The notes below the pieces were generated by a model. It had not been told where the DNA came from, did no database searches, and was given only the letters and a program-made list of their open reading frames with translations. This document shows positions 1 through 12,098 of a stretch of DNA of 64,000 nucleotides, piece by piece (within the stretch, counting starts at the first letter, position 1; each line of letters starts with the position of its first letter). Location: contig OU015567.1 in assembly GCA_907165135.1 (NCBI GenBank), positions 377,001 to 441,000 of the forward strand, written 5' to 3'. Made by a program: the position numbers and the translations under genes. The DNA is from Oikopleura dioica (taxonomy: Eukaryota; Chordata; Appendicularia; Copelata; Oikopleuridae).

Positions 1-4
1 ATAA

Positions 5-2898
5 TTAGATGAAACCATGCATATTTTCATAATTACAGTCGTTTGTCGTGCACGTCTGTTGGCAGCCGCTGAATTCTTCTCCCGTGGAGTTGTATGCATA
101 GCAAGACTCTTCATTCTTAAATTCAAACGGAGCGCAACCACGATGAGCGAACTGATTAAACTCTTCTTTTAATGGAGGATAAGAAACAAGTTTTGCACTT
201 GTAGAGAAACAAGCTGTGTTTGAATATCGGGGACACTCAACACTTTTACTAGTTGAATTTTGAGCATAAGAACAAGTTTGGTTTCCATACAAGGAACCAT
301 TAAGGTTCTCCTGATCACATTGAAAGCATCGTTTGACAGCATTTTCTGACTCAAATTTCTCTGATATTTCCTCTAAGCCTGAATTACAGGCTCTTCCGGC
401 AATTGAGGGATTACATGTAATTGCGCATTCTTTGTGTTGTGTAAAAGTACCAAGTCCACTCGTACAAAAATTTATAGGCTGATTATCTGTAGTCTTTATA
501 CAACCGCGAGCAATTGTGAATGTCATCATCCCGTAACGACCCATAGCTGCAATCAATGACGTATGACAGAGATCATAACCTTCAGGACAGGGAGATTATA
601 TTGTTGTCCATATTTAAAACATCCAGGTTGGCCTTCGATGGTATTATTCCAAATTCCAAGTATTTCAGCACACCGAGCACAAACAGCCAAGCCTATAATT
701 TACGTTTATTAATGCAATTATTGCTTTGCAATTTCAAAGATGTATTTTCAATTTTTACCGATTTTTGTTGTTGTTGTCTCGGAAACGCCTGTGGTTGTAG
801 TTGTTGAAGTGGTTTGAACGGGAGGAACAGCGCTTAGGCTTTCCGAATTACAATCTTTAGTTGAGCAAGTGCTTTTGCAATATTTATTTTTGTATCGTTT
901 ACGGCCATCAGAAGAATATTGTGTGTAACACGTATCAACATTTTCAAGCTCGAATGGTACGCATGCACGATAAAATTCCCCAGGAAGCTCTTGGATTTGA
1001 AAAATTGGCCGAGTTTGTACTTAAAAACGGAATACTTAAAAAAAGATAAACAAATAAAGATAAAGACGATATTCCGTGGCTCGTTCGGAACTAGCATACA
1101 TGCAAGCTGAATTTGCATATCGAGGACACTCAACAGTCTCGTTCCCGACCAGATACCGGGGCAGATTAACACATTTCGAAAATTTGGGGTTAGAACCTCT
1201 GTAATCGCATTGAAAACAACTCTTCACATCGTTCTCTGACTTGAATTTTTCTGAAACTTCCTCAAGGTTTAAATTACACCCGATGCCAGTCGTTCTTGGG
1301 TCGCACAAAGACGTACAGTTTTTGAGCTGAGTCCCACGAGAATAATCAGACACATAACAGTCCTCTTCAACATTATTATTTACGCAGTTCCGTCCAATCT
1401 CAAAGGATATCTCTCCAGACATGGACATATTTGCCAAGAGATATGTCAAGCACAAATCAGTTTGACCCGGACATCTTTTTATGAAATCGCTGCCATCGTG
1501 AAAGCATCCAATATCGCCTTTTCCGATCGTTTTATTCCAAATATCGACTTTTTCCGTACACTTCGCGCAGTTCGCCCAATCTCAAATGAATATAGAAACG
1601 CGAAACTTCAAAGGAAACTTTCTCATTGGTAGATAAATTTTATTTCGTTAACGATAACTTCTCGGACTTACCTTTGTCAAATGGGGTAGTTGTTGTTGTG
1701 GTGGTGGTTGTTGTCGTTGTTGTCGTTGTGGTCGAGGTCGTTTGTACTGGAGGAATGAAGGTCAAGTCTTCATCGTTACATTTGTTATTTGAACATGTGC
1801 TTTTGCAATATGTTGTTTTATATTTTTTACGGCCGTCAGTATAAGTTTCTTCATAGCAAGTTTCTACATTTTCAAGCTCAAAAGGCACGCATCCTCGATG
1901 ATATTCTCTTGATTTGACTCCGCTTTGTAAAATTGGTTTTGTTTGCTCTTTCAAGCGGAATACTTAAAATAAAATCGAATATGATATGTAGTAATGTTTA
2001 TGAAATTCCGTGGCTTTTATTGCACTAGCATATAAGCATGCTGAATTGGCATATCGAGGGCATTCAACAGATTCATCGCCTGTGAGATTCGCGGGTAAAT
2101 ATACACAGTCCGAACTGCTTGGATTACCAACGTGATCGCATTGATAACAACTTGTCACATTATTTTCTGACTCAAATTGATCTGAAACATCCTCAAGGCC
2201 AACATTGCAGCCGATGCCGCTTGCTATTGGGTCACACAAAGATGTACAATTTTGAACTAAGCTTGAACTATAACATTGCCTGTCAAAATCCTTGCCAACG
2301 CATTCTCGTTTTATCTCGTATAAAATTTCTCCATCAGAATACATTTTGGCCCAAAGAGATGCTGAGCATAAATCATTACGATTCGGGCATCTTTGAATAA
2401 AGTCGAAACCATCTTGAAAGCATCCTTCATTGTCATCATTATTGCCGCGCGTTTGGTTCCATATGTCTACCCGTTCTTTGCATCTCGCGCAATTTGCCCA
2501 ATCTGAAGGCAATTTTAGAATTCATTTGAAAATAGAAAAAAATGACAGCTCTTGATACCTTCGTCGAAAGGAGTTGTTGTTGTCGTTGTGGTTGTCGTAG
2601 TTGTAGTTGTTGTCGTGTTGAATGGCTCAAGAATGAAGGGCAAAGTCATGGCCAAAACAATACCGCCGGCAAAAATTAGGACAAGAATAGCCCAAACAGC
2701 TTCCCTGTAGTTACACTTTTTTTCACTCTCGCAAGCTACAAAAGAATGAATTGAAATCTCTTCTCTCGAGAAAGTACTACTTCTTGACGGAGTAATCTCT
2801 CTATTTGATTGTAATTGATCATTTAGATCATTGACTTGCTCCATTTTTTTTATTCTGTCTTTCTCGAGATTCAGTTTTGCGAGAAATTCAGTTATCAT
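5..2898 (-). CDS. Type II membrane protein with three tandem LU-domain pairs and Thr-rich linkers
   Basis: Read as six exons (2898-2560, 2502-2002, 1962-1672, 1580-1068, 1019-759, 692-5). The first exon gives a ~65-residue cytoplasmic part, one hydrophobic segment (AVWAILVLIFAGGIVLAMTL) and a poly-Thr stalk, so a signal-anchor topology is inferred. Then come three copies of a unit with two Cys-rich domains; each opens with CxxC and closes with a CTSLCDP...GCN or CKSTCxxxxCN pattern, as in Ly-6/uPAR (LU) domains. Thr runs join the units, and the last ends at a stop without a Thr tail. Phase-1 introns recur at equivalent places, so the unit spread by internal duplication. Two oddities: the 1963-2001 intron starts with AT where the same intron in unit 2 starts with GT, and unit 3 needs a 1-nt frame change near 590-610. 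Function unknown; surface recognition is a guess. Confidence 0.72.
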
Positions 2899-3169
2899 CA
2901 GTTTTATAATTGTGTCAATTTACACTTTCATAAATTCGTGAATGACTTTCGCTTGAACAGTAACGTGCTCCTACTGTAGGAATGGGTGCTTCTAAATAAG
3001 TGCTTGAATCATAGAGAATGACATATTTATTTATTGACATATTTCATTTATTGATGCATGAACAAAGATGAGATGAAGAATTTTTTGATTCTATGGTTAT
3101 ATTTCATATACGATTAGGCTTATGGTTAGGGTTAGGGTAACAATGTGACATTATTGATTATTATTTTTC

Positions 3170-3685
3170 TCATTTCAGAAGAAGATGATTATTTGTCGCT
3201 GTTTTCATTTTCGTCCATTGGCGCACTTCTTTTTTCGCAAAAGCAAGAAAAAAGCTCATAAAAATGGTAAAAAGACCAACCGGCACCACAAAAAACTGAT
3301 TCCAATTTGCAGGGTCTCCTAGGGTAAATTTTAAATAAATAATTTCAGCGATTGTTTTGATTTCTTCACCTTGATTTTTGTCTTTCAGCAGGTTAACCAT
3401 GAGCGAAGTTGAAACAAAACCAGCAAAATTCCCAATTCCACCGGCAAAACCAGTCACTATCGGGCCAAAATTTGCTGAAAGCTCGGCAGCAATTGGCAAT
3501 ATCCCGGCTTCTTTTGTTCTATCAGATGAGTTGTCAACATTCACAACTTACTTCCGGTAGCAGCTATAAAAATCATCAAAATAGCAAAGAGGATCGACAC
3601 TCCTACAAAGTTGCAACCAAAAAGTTTGATGCAACAAATGGATGGAAGCATCAAAACCCAGAAAAAAATCATCATTGATTTTTAT
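3170..3685 (-). pseudogene. Displaced 3' fragment of an SLC17-like transporter
   Basis: The minus strand carries the last three exons of the SLC17-family gene found complete at 14686-16318. Matches run from the FFWxLMLPSxCCIK segment through AAELSANFGPIVTGF to the C-terminal LLK stop. The two introns are kept at the same places, so this is a DNA-level copy and not a retrocopy. Protein identity is clearly below 100%, yet no stop interrupts the frame. Homology starts abruptly near 3685 and no 5' exons are visible, so a working transporter is not encoded. It may be a truncated duplicate or donate a 3' end to an unknown transcript. Confidence 0.7.
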
Positions 3686-3778
3686 ATTTTATTATGTAAA
3701 AATATACCTGTTGTTTATTAAATGCAAATCAAATATATGCGAAAAATCTGAATCTTGATACCGACCACCTTAGGAGCT

Positions 3779-4078
3779 CAGAATCATCTTTACAGTAAAA
3801 ATAAGGCGTTGGTTCTTCTCGTAAAGAGGGAGATTAGTGAATATTTAACGACAAGGGCGGTGACAGTTTGCCACTGTCAGAAAAAGGTAATATCTGATAA
3901 TCAAAGCCGATGGCAAATCAATGAAAAACGTCACCCAACCCTGTGTCAGATTGATTCCCTCTTGTTTTATGCACATTTCATTTCAGTAAGCAAATTTGGT
4001 AAATTAGCAAAACCAAAAAATTATCAAACAATTCCTTTTTTAAATGACAGCTGGAAGCGAAAATAAGAGAATCGCCCA
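3779..4078 (+). repeat. Displaced copy of the 3' end and downstream flank of the gene at 18229-19049
   Basis: About 300 bp matches the reverse complement of 17949-18248 at roughly 90%. The copy begins with the last codons (SSLQ-stop) of the minus-strand gene at 18.2-19 kb and continues through its 3' flank. It sits beside the displaced SLC17 fragment but in an order that a single inversion of the 16-18 kb locus cannot produce. The 103-residue open frame across it is accidental reading of flank sequence. Confidence 0.75.
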
Positions 4079-6058
4079 AAGACTGGCTCTTCAAAAGAAA
4101 TGAGTTTCATCTACTTGTAATATTGGGTTAGGGCTAGAGTTAGGAGAAGGTTAGGCTTATGCAATGTTACCTTCTTGTCAATAAAAACTCAAAAGAAACT
4201 CAATAAAGTGTGATCATACTCCAATCGTAAGTTTTTTTGAGAAAAAGAAGGGCTTTGAGTTGAACTGATCGCTGAAAAAATTCATGAGCGAAAATCAGAA
4301 TTGGCCCAAAAACAAGAATCGAATTGAAAAATTAATTTCCTCCTTCTTTTTTCTTTGAGCGATTAGATTAAAGAAAACAAACCGCACTTTTGTGAAATAA
4401 AGAAAAGTAAATAATTAATCTCGGCGCAATCCAGAAGTCTATCCTTTTATCGGTTTATTGTTTAGGTTTTAGTCGCTTATGAGAATTTTATCGGGTAAAG
4501 GGATGAGAAATTAATTACAAACTTTTTCTATTATAATTCTTTGCACAATAGCGGTTCGTGAACACTTTCATGCCTTTTAATTGAAGGGACCGATAATAGG
4601 GGCCAATAGAAAACTCTACCTTTTTGACAATTGGGCAGAAATAACCGCGGTTAATTTAGTAATAGTTACAGTTATTTTTATGACCCGCCGCACAACGACC
4701 TTGGCCGATGCTCATCAGAGAGATGTGTAAATAAAGAATGACTTCTGTTCCAAAAAAGACAGTCGCAGATCTTTCAGAGGCTACCTCTCTAATTTGATTG
4801 TCAGATAAGGTCGGGCCGATCTTGATGCTACTTTAGGGAATAGAAATTAAACTTAGCAGAAAAACGCTTTTCATCGTCTTTTCCTTTTGAGATGCCGCCG
4901 AGACGGGGCTCCTCGGGGACGGGCTCCTCCTCTCCGACGAAGCAGAATGTCCATCCAGGTAAGTGTGTCTTCCCCTAAAGATTTGGGCACGAGCGCGTAA
5001 ACAGCGACTCATCCCCTCAACTCGCCACAAAATCCAAAAATCAACTCTGACTTCTTTTCGGTCATTTTCGGTCAGGATGGAAAATGAGACGAAATGAAAA
5101 CCTTCGATATTTTTGATAATAAGAGAAAGAGAATTAAAAGAGATAGGAAAATGTTCAGAGTTGAATCTGACGATTATGTTATTGGAAACATAGGTATTCA
5201 AGTTTTCATATAAATTATATGATATAATGAAACAAAAAAATTGATTCATAATAAATTTTGCTAACAAAAAATTCTTCAAAGTCAAAAAAAAAACAGAAAT
5301 TTGAAGTTCAATTTAATTATTCACTCGAAATATTTTATTAATAAAAACTCAGTATGGAACATATTTTAGTGGGTATTCATTCGAATTCTACGTAAAATCA
5401 ATTTTTAAACACGACTGTTAATACCAGGCCGCCGAATATTCATCTTACTCTTCCGAATCTGACTCGACTGAATTATTAATTCTTAATTAATTAACCCTTG
5501 GTGTAAATTTCTTTCCAATGAAAGCGAAGCGGGAAAGAAGGTGCTCGAAATCGGATGGTCGGATGAAAGTGTTTTTCAGATTTTGATTTTTAGATCGCTT
5601 GTCGAATTTGATTAGTTTTAATATTCAATTTGGCCAGCGCTTCTGGTTTTATTTATCGAAAAGCAGATCTGCCTAAGCCGATCAAGAGCTTTTGACCTTT
5701 CTTTTTTTCGCTGATCAAGTGACGTGAAGACGTAGACTTAGAGGTTTATCAGAAGACAACAAATATGCGCACATCTTTCTCAATAGTTGTTTCACTCTTT
5801 TTGTCAATAATGAAATTTTTCTTTCAAAGAAAAGCCTCATTTTTGGCATTGACCTTGGGCAGCTTCCTCTTCCCCCAAATCTTCAAAAACAATAAAAATA
5901 AAGCCTTCTTAGCGCATGTGCCCAAATCAACCTCCTTTATTGAATCCCTCATAAAAATAAGCAAAACTCCCTTCGTCGATGAATTAATTCATCTTTCAGA
6001 TGTGAGCAGCAGAAAAGACGAGCACTCCTCTTTTGGAAAGAGAACGACCATCGCCACC
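4079..6058. other. Intergenic, about 2 kb
   Basis: No gene could be supported. A possible isolated plus-strand exon (ATG at 4892, followed by a strong CAG/GTAAGT donor at 4958/4959) encodes a Ser/Arg/Pro-rich stretch, but no partner exon was found. The minus-strand open frame at 4833-5285 has unremarkable composition and is not favoured. The region before 6059 is the likely promoter of the next gene. Confidence 0.4.
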
Positions 6059-7872
6059 ATGCAAAATAACTCGAACGGGCACCACCACAATGGGCATGGT
6101 TACGGGCAGAATGGCTATTTTGTCGACACAAGGAACGCGCTAAAAATGTAACTGTAACTGGCAGTGGTCAAGTGATAATGTGTAACAGGCTGTTGCAGAA
6201 GTATTGATCATGAATAGATGATTTTATGCATAATTTGCCATTCAGCGAAAAAAATGCAAAAACAGCGCTTTTTAGTCTGAAGCTGTCGGATAAAAACCAC
6301 TCAGAAGATTCGCTAGGACAGATTTCAGATTGACAGAATTTAATTGACTCCAGCAGCTTAAGACCACATAAGCTACTTAATCTGAAAAAGCAGTTTGAAA
6401 TCTCAGAACAGGTCCAATTTTCAGGCCACAGAGAAAAATGGAAGAAGGGGCGAAAAAACACGGAAGAAAAATTGGGATTGGAACTTGCTTTTGTCTTTCT
6501 TTTTTGTTCATAACTACAGTTTTAGGTAAGAAGATGATGAAAAAGGTGATTTTCATGCTTTTAGGTGCTCTTGTTGGGCTTGGGTACTACTTCTTTTGGC
6601 CAGATTATTCGATGCTTTTGGAAGCCTCAAAAGCGGAGGATGGCACGTGGTCAGATTTTTCCGCGTGGTCAGAATGCTCAACCACATGCGGCCCGGGGGA
6701 GCAAAAACGCATCCGTTTTTGCTTGAATCTAAAAAACGACGGGAAACCCTGCGATGGGGAGCGGGAAGAAGTGCGCGTTTGCAACGCTAGAATTGAATGT
6801 CCAGATTGTGGGAAAAAATGCGCTTTTGGATCGCTAAACAAGGTTTGCAAAGACATTTTTTGTCCTCAATTTGAGTCCTTTTTGCTTTAGGACTGTACAA
6901 AATGCACGTGCGAAAATCATACAGTGACTGGGAAGGTGTCCGACTCGACAGGACAGCCGATAATTGGAGCTTCGATCAGAAGAACAGATGTTTTTATGGA
7001 CACTCTTGCCATTTCGAATTTTCAGGGTGAATTCAGGTGAGTTTGCACTCCGACTCACGTCACTAAAACATTCAAGCATAACTGGAGTCTGCTCAAATGG
7101 AGACAACAGTTTAACAGCTTCAAAAGTAGGCTTCAATCCAAGGCCCGCGAATCCAGTCGAAATCTCTGTTGGATCTGCCCGTGTAGAAATCAGATTAGAA
7201 CACGTCTCCTTGCCGCGGATTCTCATCAATCCTCAACCGAAAATTCGCTTTGTTGGGCAGTCGGCGCGACTCTGTTGTTCAGGTTCTCTTCCTTGATTTC
7301 AGAGGATGGATTTTTTATGAGAAAAATGAATCTTGTTTTAGCTCAAGATGATGGGAGTGGAACATTTCCTCTCCGCGTAAATTGGTATTTTAACAATAAA
7401 CTGGTTGAAGAAGGAGAAGCTTACAATCAGACATCTACGGACCTGAAGCTGAGTGACATAAGAAAAGAAGATGCAGGAGAGTACTTCTGCCAAGTGACGA
7501 ATAATGCGGGAGTGATAAGAACGCAAAAAGTAAAACTTGAAGTGAAGGAAAAAAGTGAATCCAGTTGTCTTCCGCCAAAAGTAAGAGCAATTGTGAAAAG
7601 ATAAATCATGATTGAAGGTGTATTCCGTCGAAATTTGCCCAACGACAAGTCTGAAACAAGGGAACTGCGCGACAAGTCAACGATGCAACCATCCAGAGCA
7701 GCATCTTTCAATTGAATCGGAAAAGTGCGTCGACCAAGTTTCGGATTATTGCTGCCAAGTGGGCGCGTCTGATCAAATTGAAGTGACCTGTCCTGTTCCG
7801 GGCAGTGCGGACTTGACTTATCTAATGCCAATACAAAACTCGACGAGTTGTGCCTGCTTACCTTGTCAATAA
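6059..7872 (+). CDS. CILP-like membrane protein: TSP1, carboxypeptidase-regulatory-like and Ig domains
   Basis: Seven exons (6059-6147, 6425-6525, 6565-6842, 6891-7036, 7077-7282, 7342-7580, 7618-7872) join in phase to 437 residues. The start has an ideal GCCACCATG context. A His/Asn/Gly-rich N-terminus precedes one hydrophobic segment near residues 45-70, so a type II orientation is inferred. Next are a thrombospondin type 1 repeat (WSDFSAWSECSTTCGPG), a CarbopepD-regulatory-like beta domain (TVTGKVSDSTGQPIIGASI), an Ig domain ending DAGEYFCQV, and a Cys-rich tail ending CLPCQ. The TSP1, beta and Ig order is that of cartilage intermediate layer proteins; the membrane anchor is unlike vertebrate CILP. 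Intron 6526-6564 is 39 nt, a multiple of three and stop-free, so retention would also be translatable. AATAAA lies at the stop. Confidence 0.78.
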
Positions 7873-8038
7873 AGAATATTGAAAACTTTATTTTAGCGAT
7901 TTTGCCTTTTTTCTTCTGGAGAGTATATATTATATTAAAGTTCTTTAATTTAAAGATCATTTATTTCAGTGATAATGAAAATTAATAGATCTTGTAGAAG
8001 AACTGATGATTAATCAGTAGTGAACAATTTTGGAAAAT

Positions 8039-9203
8039 TCACTCATCATTGACGGGAGCTGCTTGGCAGTAGTCGAGCTTCTTCCCTTGATTTCTATCTG
8101 GGTCCTTTTGCCAACCAAATCGACCGCATTCTAGATCGAAGCTGACTTTTCGAGCGCCATTCCAATCGCAATCGGCTTTACATCTTCTTTTTGCTCCATT
8201 ACCCGTTGAATAGCAATTCCAGTGCCCCGCGCCAAGTGGAAAGAGCTCATCAACATCGCCCACGTGACAGGGGTATTCGCACATAGAAATAAGGTATCCG
8301 GCTTGTTGTGAAATATTACCGCCTCTAAATTTTTCTTCACTGATGAAAAATTCATAAGATCATACTTATCGCATCTATATTTCGCGATTCGACGACCATC
8401 GTTGCAGGTCAGCCTGTACTCCCAGTGAAATCTTTGGTTCCGATCAGGTCCATAGTGGTAGTTAGTTTCTCGCCTTTTTCGATCACCTGAAAGGCCTGAC
8501 CAAGAGCCATTCGAGCTCGAATTGCATTATCGCACCGATCTTTCGGTCTCATGCAATCAAGGGGCTCTCCATTGAAGCCGTGAAACTCGATTGTTGGCGA
8601 GATTGAACGGCACCCCTGCAATGAGATTTTTCTCTGGGAATTGTTTGGCAGCGAAAGCCCACTTGGACAACGAGCCTTACAACTTAAGGCTCGGGTTGGG
8701 AAGTCACCGCACTCCCACGAGCCATTCTCGATCGGCGCGGCTTTCAGGGCATCCGCCAGCATCTTCTTGCATCTCGATTCCGGATCGGCCCCACACTCTA
8801 GCTTCGCGCCGATGCCTGCTGAATTGATTCTTGCGCCGTCAGTCGAACACCCTTTTATCAGAGCTCAAGTTCTTTTCAGAATGCCAGTATGAACATCCAG
8901 CAATCAATATTTATACAAAAGCATATCTGCTGTATCCGACAATTGATTTTCCTCATAAACTTTGAGCCCTGCTTTTGCATTGAAAAATGCTTGTTTGCGA
9001 TTTCCATCGATGAAAACAACTTCGTCCGAGTTTGAGCATTTTGCGATGCATTTTACCACATCTATCCCTTCCCGCTGGCATTGCCACTCGCCACCAGCAA
9101 TGAGAGTGGAAAAAGTGGCTTCTCTAGCAAGACTCATGCATGCTCCTCGCGACTCCTCTTCAGCAGCGAAGGAAGCAAGAAAAAAACTTGTTAAAAGTTT
9201 CAT
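8039..9203 (-). CDS. Secreted protein with repeated W-x-C/C-x3-C modules (sushi-like)
   Basis: A signal peptide (MKLLTSFFLASFA) starts at 9203. Exons 8851-8487, 8418-8366 and 8324-8039 join in phase with GT-AG introns; the junction between the first exon and 8851 is not resolved, because no GT donor of the right phase is present. At least four modules follow the pattern GxWxC...C..xC with a following Cys, for example GEWQCQREGIDVVKCIAKC and GHWNCYSTGNGAKRRCKADC. Similar modules close the astacin at 41-43 kb and open the S1 protease at 59 kb, so this is a local extracellular module family. The spacing recalls complement-control (sushi) domains but is too loose to assign. Extracellular matrix or house material is possible but unproven. 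Confidence 0.6.
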
Positions 9204-10033
9204 TTTTTTTTATATCTTGTCGATAAAAATTTGGAATACAAATTACAACAGAAGTTTTTATGCTCTTGCGAGTTCGGGCGCTAGAGATCTTTTAACCTGG
9301 CTTGTCTGGGAGAGTGCGCTACAAAGTCAGAGTAGAAATTCGGAAAACTTCTGTTGCGCTTTCTTGATGTCAACGGTTCAACCTACCATTTACATGTCAA
9401 CCATCAATCAAGAAGTGGATTCCAGAAAGGAAGTTATCTCCTGCTCACGTTTCGAGATACGAACTTTTAAGAAAATCAGTAATTTGAAATGCATGTATCT
9501 AAATTCGTGCTGAAACGGTACCTTTAAGGTTCTCATAGAACGTGTTGCGTCCGTAGCACCTCTCATGAACCTCTTGGCTAGATGAAGCCTAGCCCAATAG
9601 AAAGCTATTCTATTGATAAAATGAAGGCTGCTTCTTGATCGCCCGGAATGTTGGATTGCCCGGATCCTGAATCGCCCATTTTCCTTGATCGGTTCCGAGG
9701 ATTCCGGGCGATCCAGGATTCCAACGACAAAGGAGCATCTCAAAATGATCTTTCTTTGAGAATTTCGAAAAATAAACTCTTATTTTACGAGCCATCCGCG
9801 CCGAAACATAAACTGTTCTTTTAAGCGAGAAAAGCAAAAGAGGATTTCGACCCGCAAAGAATTTCAATGAAAAAAGATGGAAATCCTTAACAATTGAATT
9901 GCGACATCATTTGAGCGAGATTTATAATGAACTCTGAAATGATGATAAAAACTGATCATAAAATTGCCGTGAAATCAGCTTTATTTTTGAAAGTCGTTTT
10001 AAATTGCCAAAAGAGACAATACACTGAGAAGAT
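9204..10033. other. Intergenic with a possible relic of an SLC43 last exon
   Basis: No complete gene seen. Around 9783-9840 the plus strand resembles about 50 bases of the last SLC43 exon (shared core CGCGCCGAAACAT at 9800 and 11797), suggesting a decayed tandem duplicate. The rest is AT-rich and holds the SLC43 promoter. Confidence 0.35.
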
Positions 10034-11955
10034 ATGAGTTTTTTTTATCATTTAAAACTTTTCACTTGGTTTTTGACCGGCTTTTTGGAGAATTTCCTCT
10101 TTCTCGGATTTTCATATGGCTTTTCTTTCTTTGAATTTATTTTAAAAGACCAAGGAGTTTTCTACAGCCAGTCATGTTCAAATGGGACTAATGTCTATTG
10201 GTCAGAAAGCAGCGAGCTTTGTCCAGAAGCATTAGAGCTTTATAATACCCTTTTTACGACAATATGAACGGGGATAAATTAAAGAAAAATAAAGGTTTAC
10301 AATTCTTTATTTGATCCTCAAAATAGCGGCAATTGCTATTCTAGGTTATTTTCTCTCAAGTTTCCTCATCGATTTTGTCGGAATTTTCTGGTTTCGAATG
10401 CTTTTTTGCTCGATGAACACTGCTGGATACATAATGGTCGCTTATTATGAAGAAAACCACCTTCTGCTCTTCCCAGGATTGATATTTATTGCCTTCACGC
10501 TCGCCGGCGTTTGGTTGGCGGATGCAATCGCTTCGAGCATTTTCGGAAAATACGAAGGAATCGTTGTTGTTCTTCTAGCTGGCGCGTTTGATGCATCAAG
10601 TGGGGTGCCGCTGATTTTGAAGAAGATTTATTCGACGTTTTCGCTCTCGCAAATGACGATATTTCTAGCGATTTTGACGGGAATCATGCACATACGAACA
10701 TTTCTGCAGATGCCATACTTTCTTCCGAATAATAGTTTTGAGAAGGGTTCGAGAAAAAATCTAACTAAACGACCTTCATCTAAATTGTTCATCATTCAAA
10801 ACTAATCCAACCCTATTACAGACAATGGCGAGATACTCAAAAATACTGTCTTCGGTAAACTCTTCTCAAAGAAAAAAATCAAGCCAAGAAAATCAATTGG
10901 CTTCGAAGATGAGCCAAAAATTTTTGACTTGAAAAAATGTTGTTCATCGGAAGAATCAAATAAAGTGACGAAGCTGACAGACTCCTTGAAAGACCCCGTA
11001 TTCATCATTTTTACATTGGTTTATCTTATTTCCTCGACGAGAGCGAGAAGCATCTCTGGCTGGATGTATCCCTGGCTTCAGTGGACTTATGCGTTTTCTC
11101 AAAATGCAACAAACGTGGAAATTGAAGAGCATGTTTCGCAGATTTTGGATGTTTTTGGCTACCTAATTTTTGCTTCACCCCTCTTCGCGCTTCTACCAGA
11201 ACTGATTGTTATCATCGCATTCTGGACACAGGAGCAGCTTCATAAAGAAGAATAATTGATTAAAAAAAATCACGCTTGAATTTTTTCAAAAGCTTTTTTT
11301 CAGCCGAACTTGAAAGAAAGGTTCAACCGAGATAAATTTCTCACAGTCGTTTTGATGAGCTTCATTTGCATGTCTGGAGTCATTTTGTCTGGACAAATGA
11401 TGTACCGGGTAAACTTTGAATAAGTAAAAAAATCATAACGAAAGTTGAGGCGAAGAGTTTGACGGACAATGCAAATACCTACGTCTTTTTAATACTTTTT
11501 CTTCTTTTCAAAGCGAACGTCTACGCTTCTCCTTGCAGTATGCTCTTGTTTTTCTTTCCAAAAGAACATTATGGCAATCTGGTCTCATTCAATGTCGCCC
11601 CTGTTTTTCTGTCAATGTGGCTGATTGATCCTCTTTTTCGAGTGATCTTAGGAAGAGTTTTTCTGACCATTCAAATATTGATAAAAGACTCAAAACTCTT
11701 TACAAAGGTGGAAATCAAATAAAAGAGGCGAATTTTGTTTGGGTCAACTTGGGCTTCGCCGTTTTACAAGGAATCTGTTTTTTCGAAGTATTCGCGCCGA
11801 AACATGGACTGTTCTTTTTGGCGAAAAAAGAGAGAGAGAACCTAAATACACGGAGAGCCTCGGTTTTCAGTCGAATTTCGGGAATTTCAGTGACAAGACT
11901 TCCAGCAGAAATGCTCGATGAAAATGCTCCGAGAAGATACTCAATAATTGGATGA
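10034..11955 (+). CDS. SLC43-family (LAT3/4-like) amino-acid transporter
   Basis: Six exons (10034-10257, 10295-10746, 10822-11246, 11304-11408, 11450-11656, 11728-11955) give 546 residues, the usual SLC43 length. Family marks include GFLENFLFLGFSYG at the first helix, the Cys-containing first loop (CSNGTNVYW...LCPEA), and GAFDASSGVPLILK, matching GAFDSSS in SLC43. About twelve hydrophobic segments are visible with a long cytoplasmic loop after helix 6. SLC43 proteins carry neutral amino acids across the plasma membrane by facilitated diffusion. Introns 10258-10294 and 11247-11303 contain no GT donor; GA-AG boundaries restore phase. It converges on the SLCO gene with only 143 bp between stops. 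Confidence 0.85.
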
Positions 11956-12098
11956 AGCTTTTCATAAATATATCAAAGAAGATCCTTTATTCAAAAATAA
12001 ACTTGTTTTGGAAATAATATTCACTAAAAATCAATTGTCTGGAACAGTAGGAAGTCAGGAAGTCAATAAATTATAACATTAATTTTACACTTATAATC

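Noticed and set aside
3121-3140. TTAGGG repeats as a telomere
   Set aside because: Only two or three units, interstitial, with genes on both sides; similar words at 19.3, 25.3 and 38.3 kb are equally short.
3755-4066. 103-residue open frame as a gene
   Set aside because: It is a copy of another gene's 3' flank; the frame is not read as protein in the source.
4833-5285. 150-residue open frame on the minus strand
   Set aside because: Low-complexity and charged composition, no domain, no paired splice signals.
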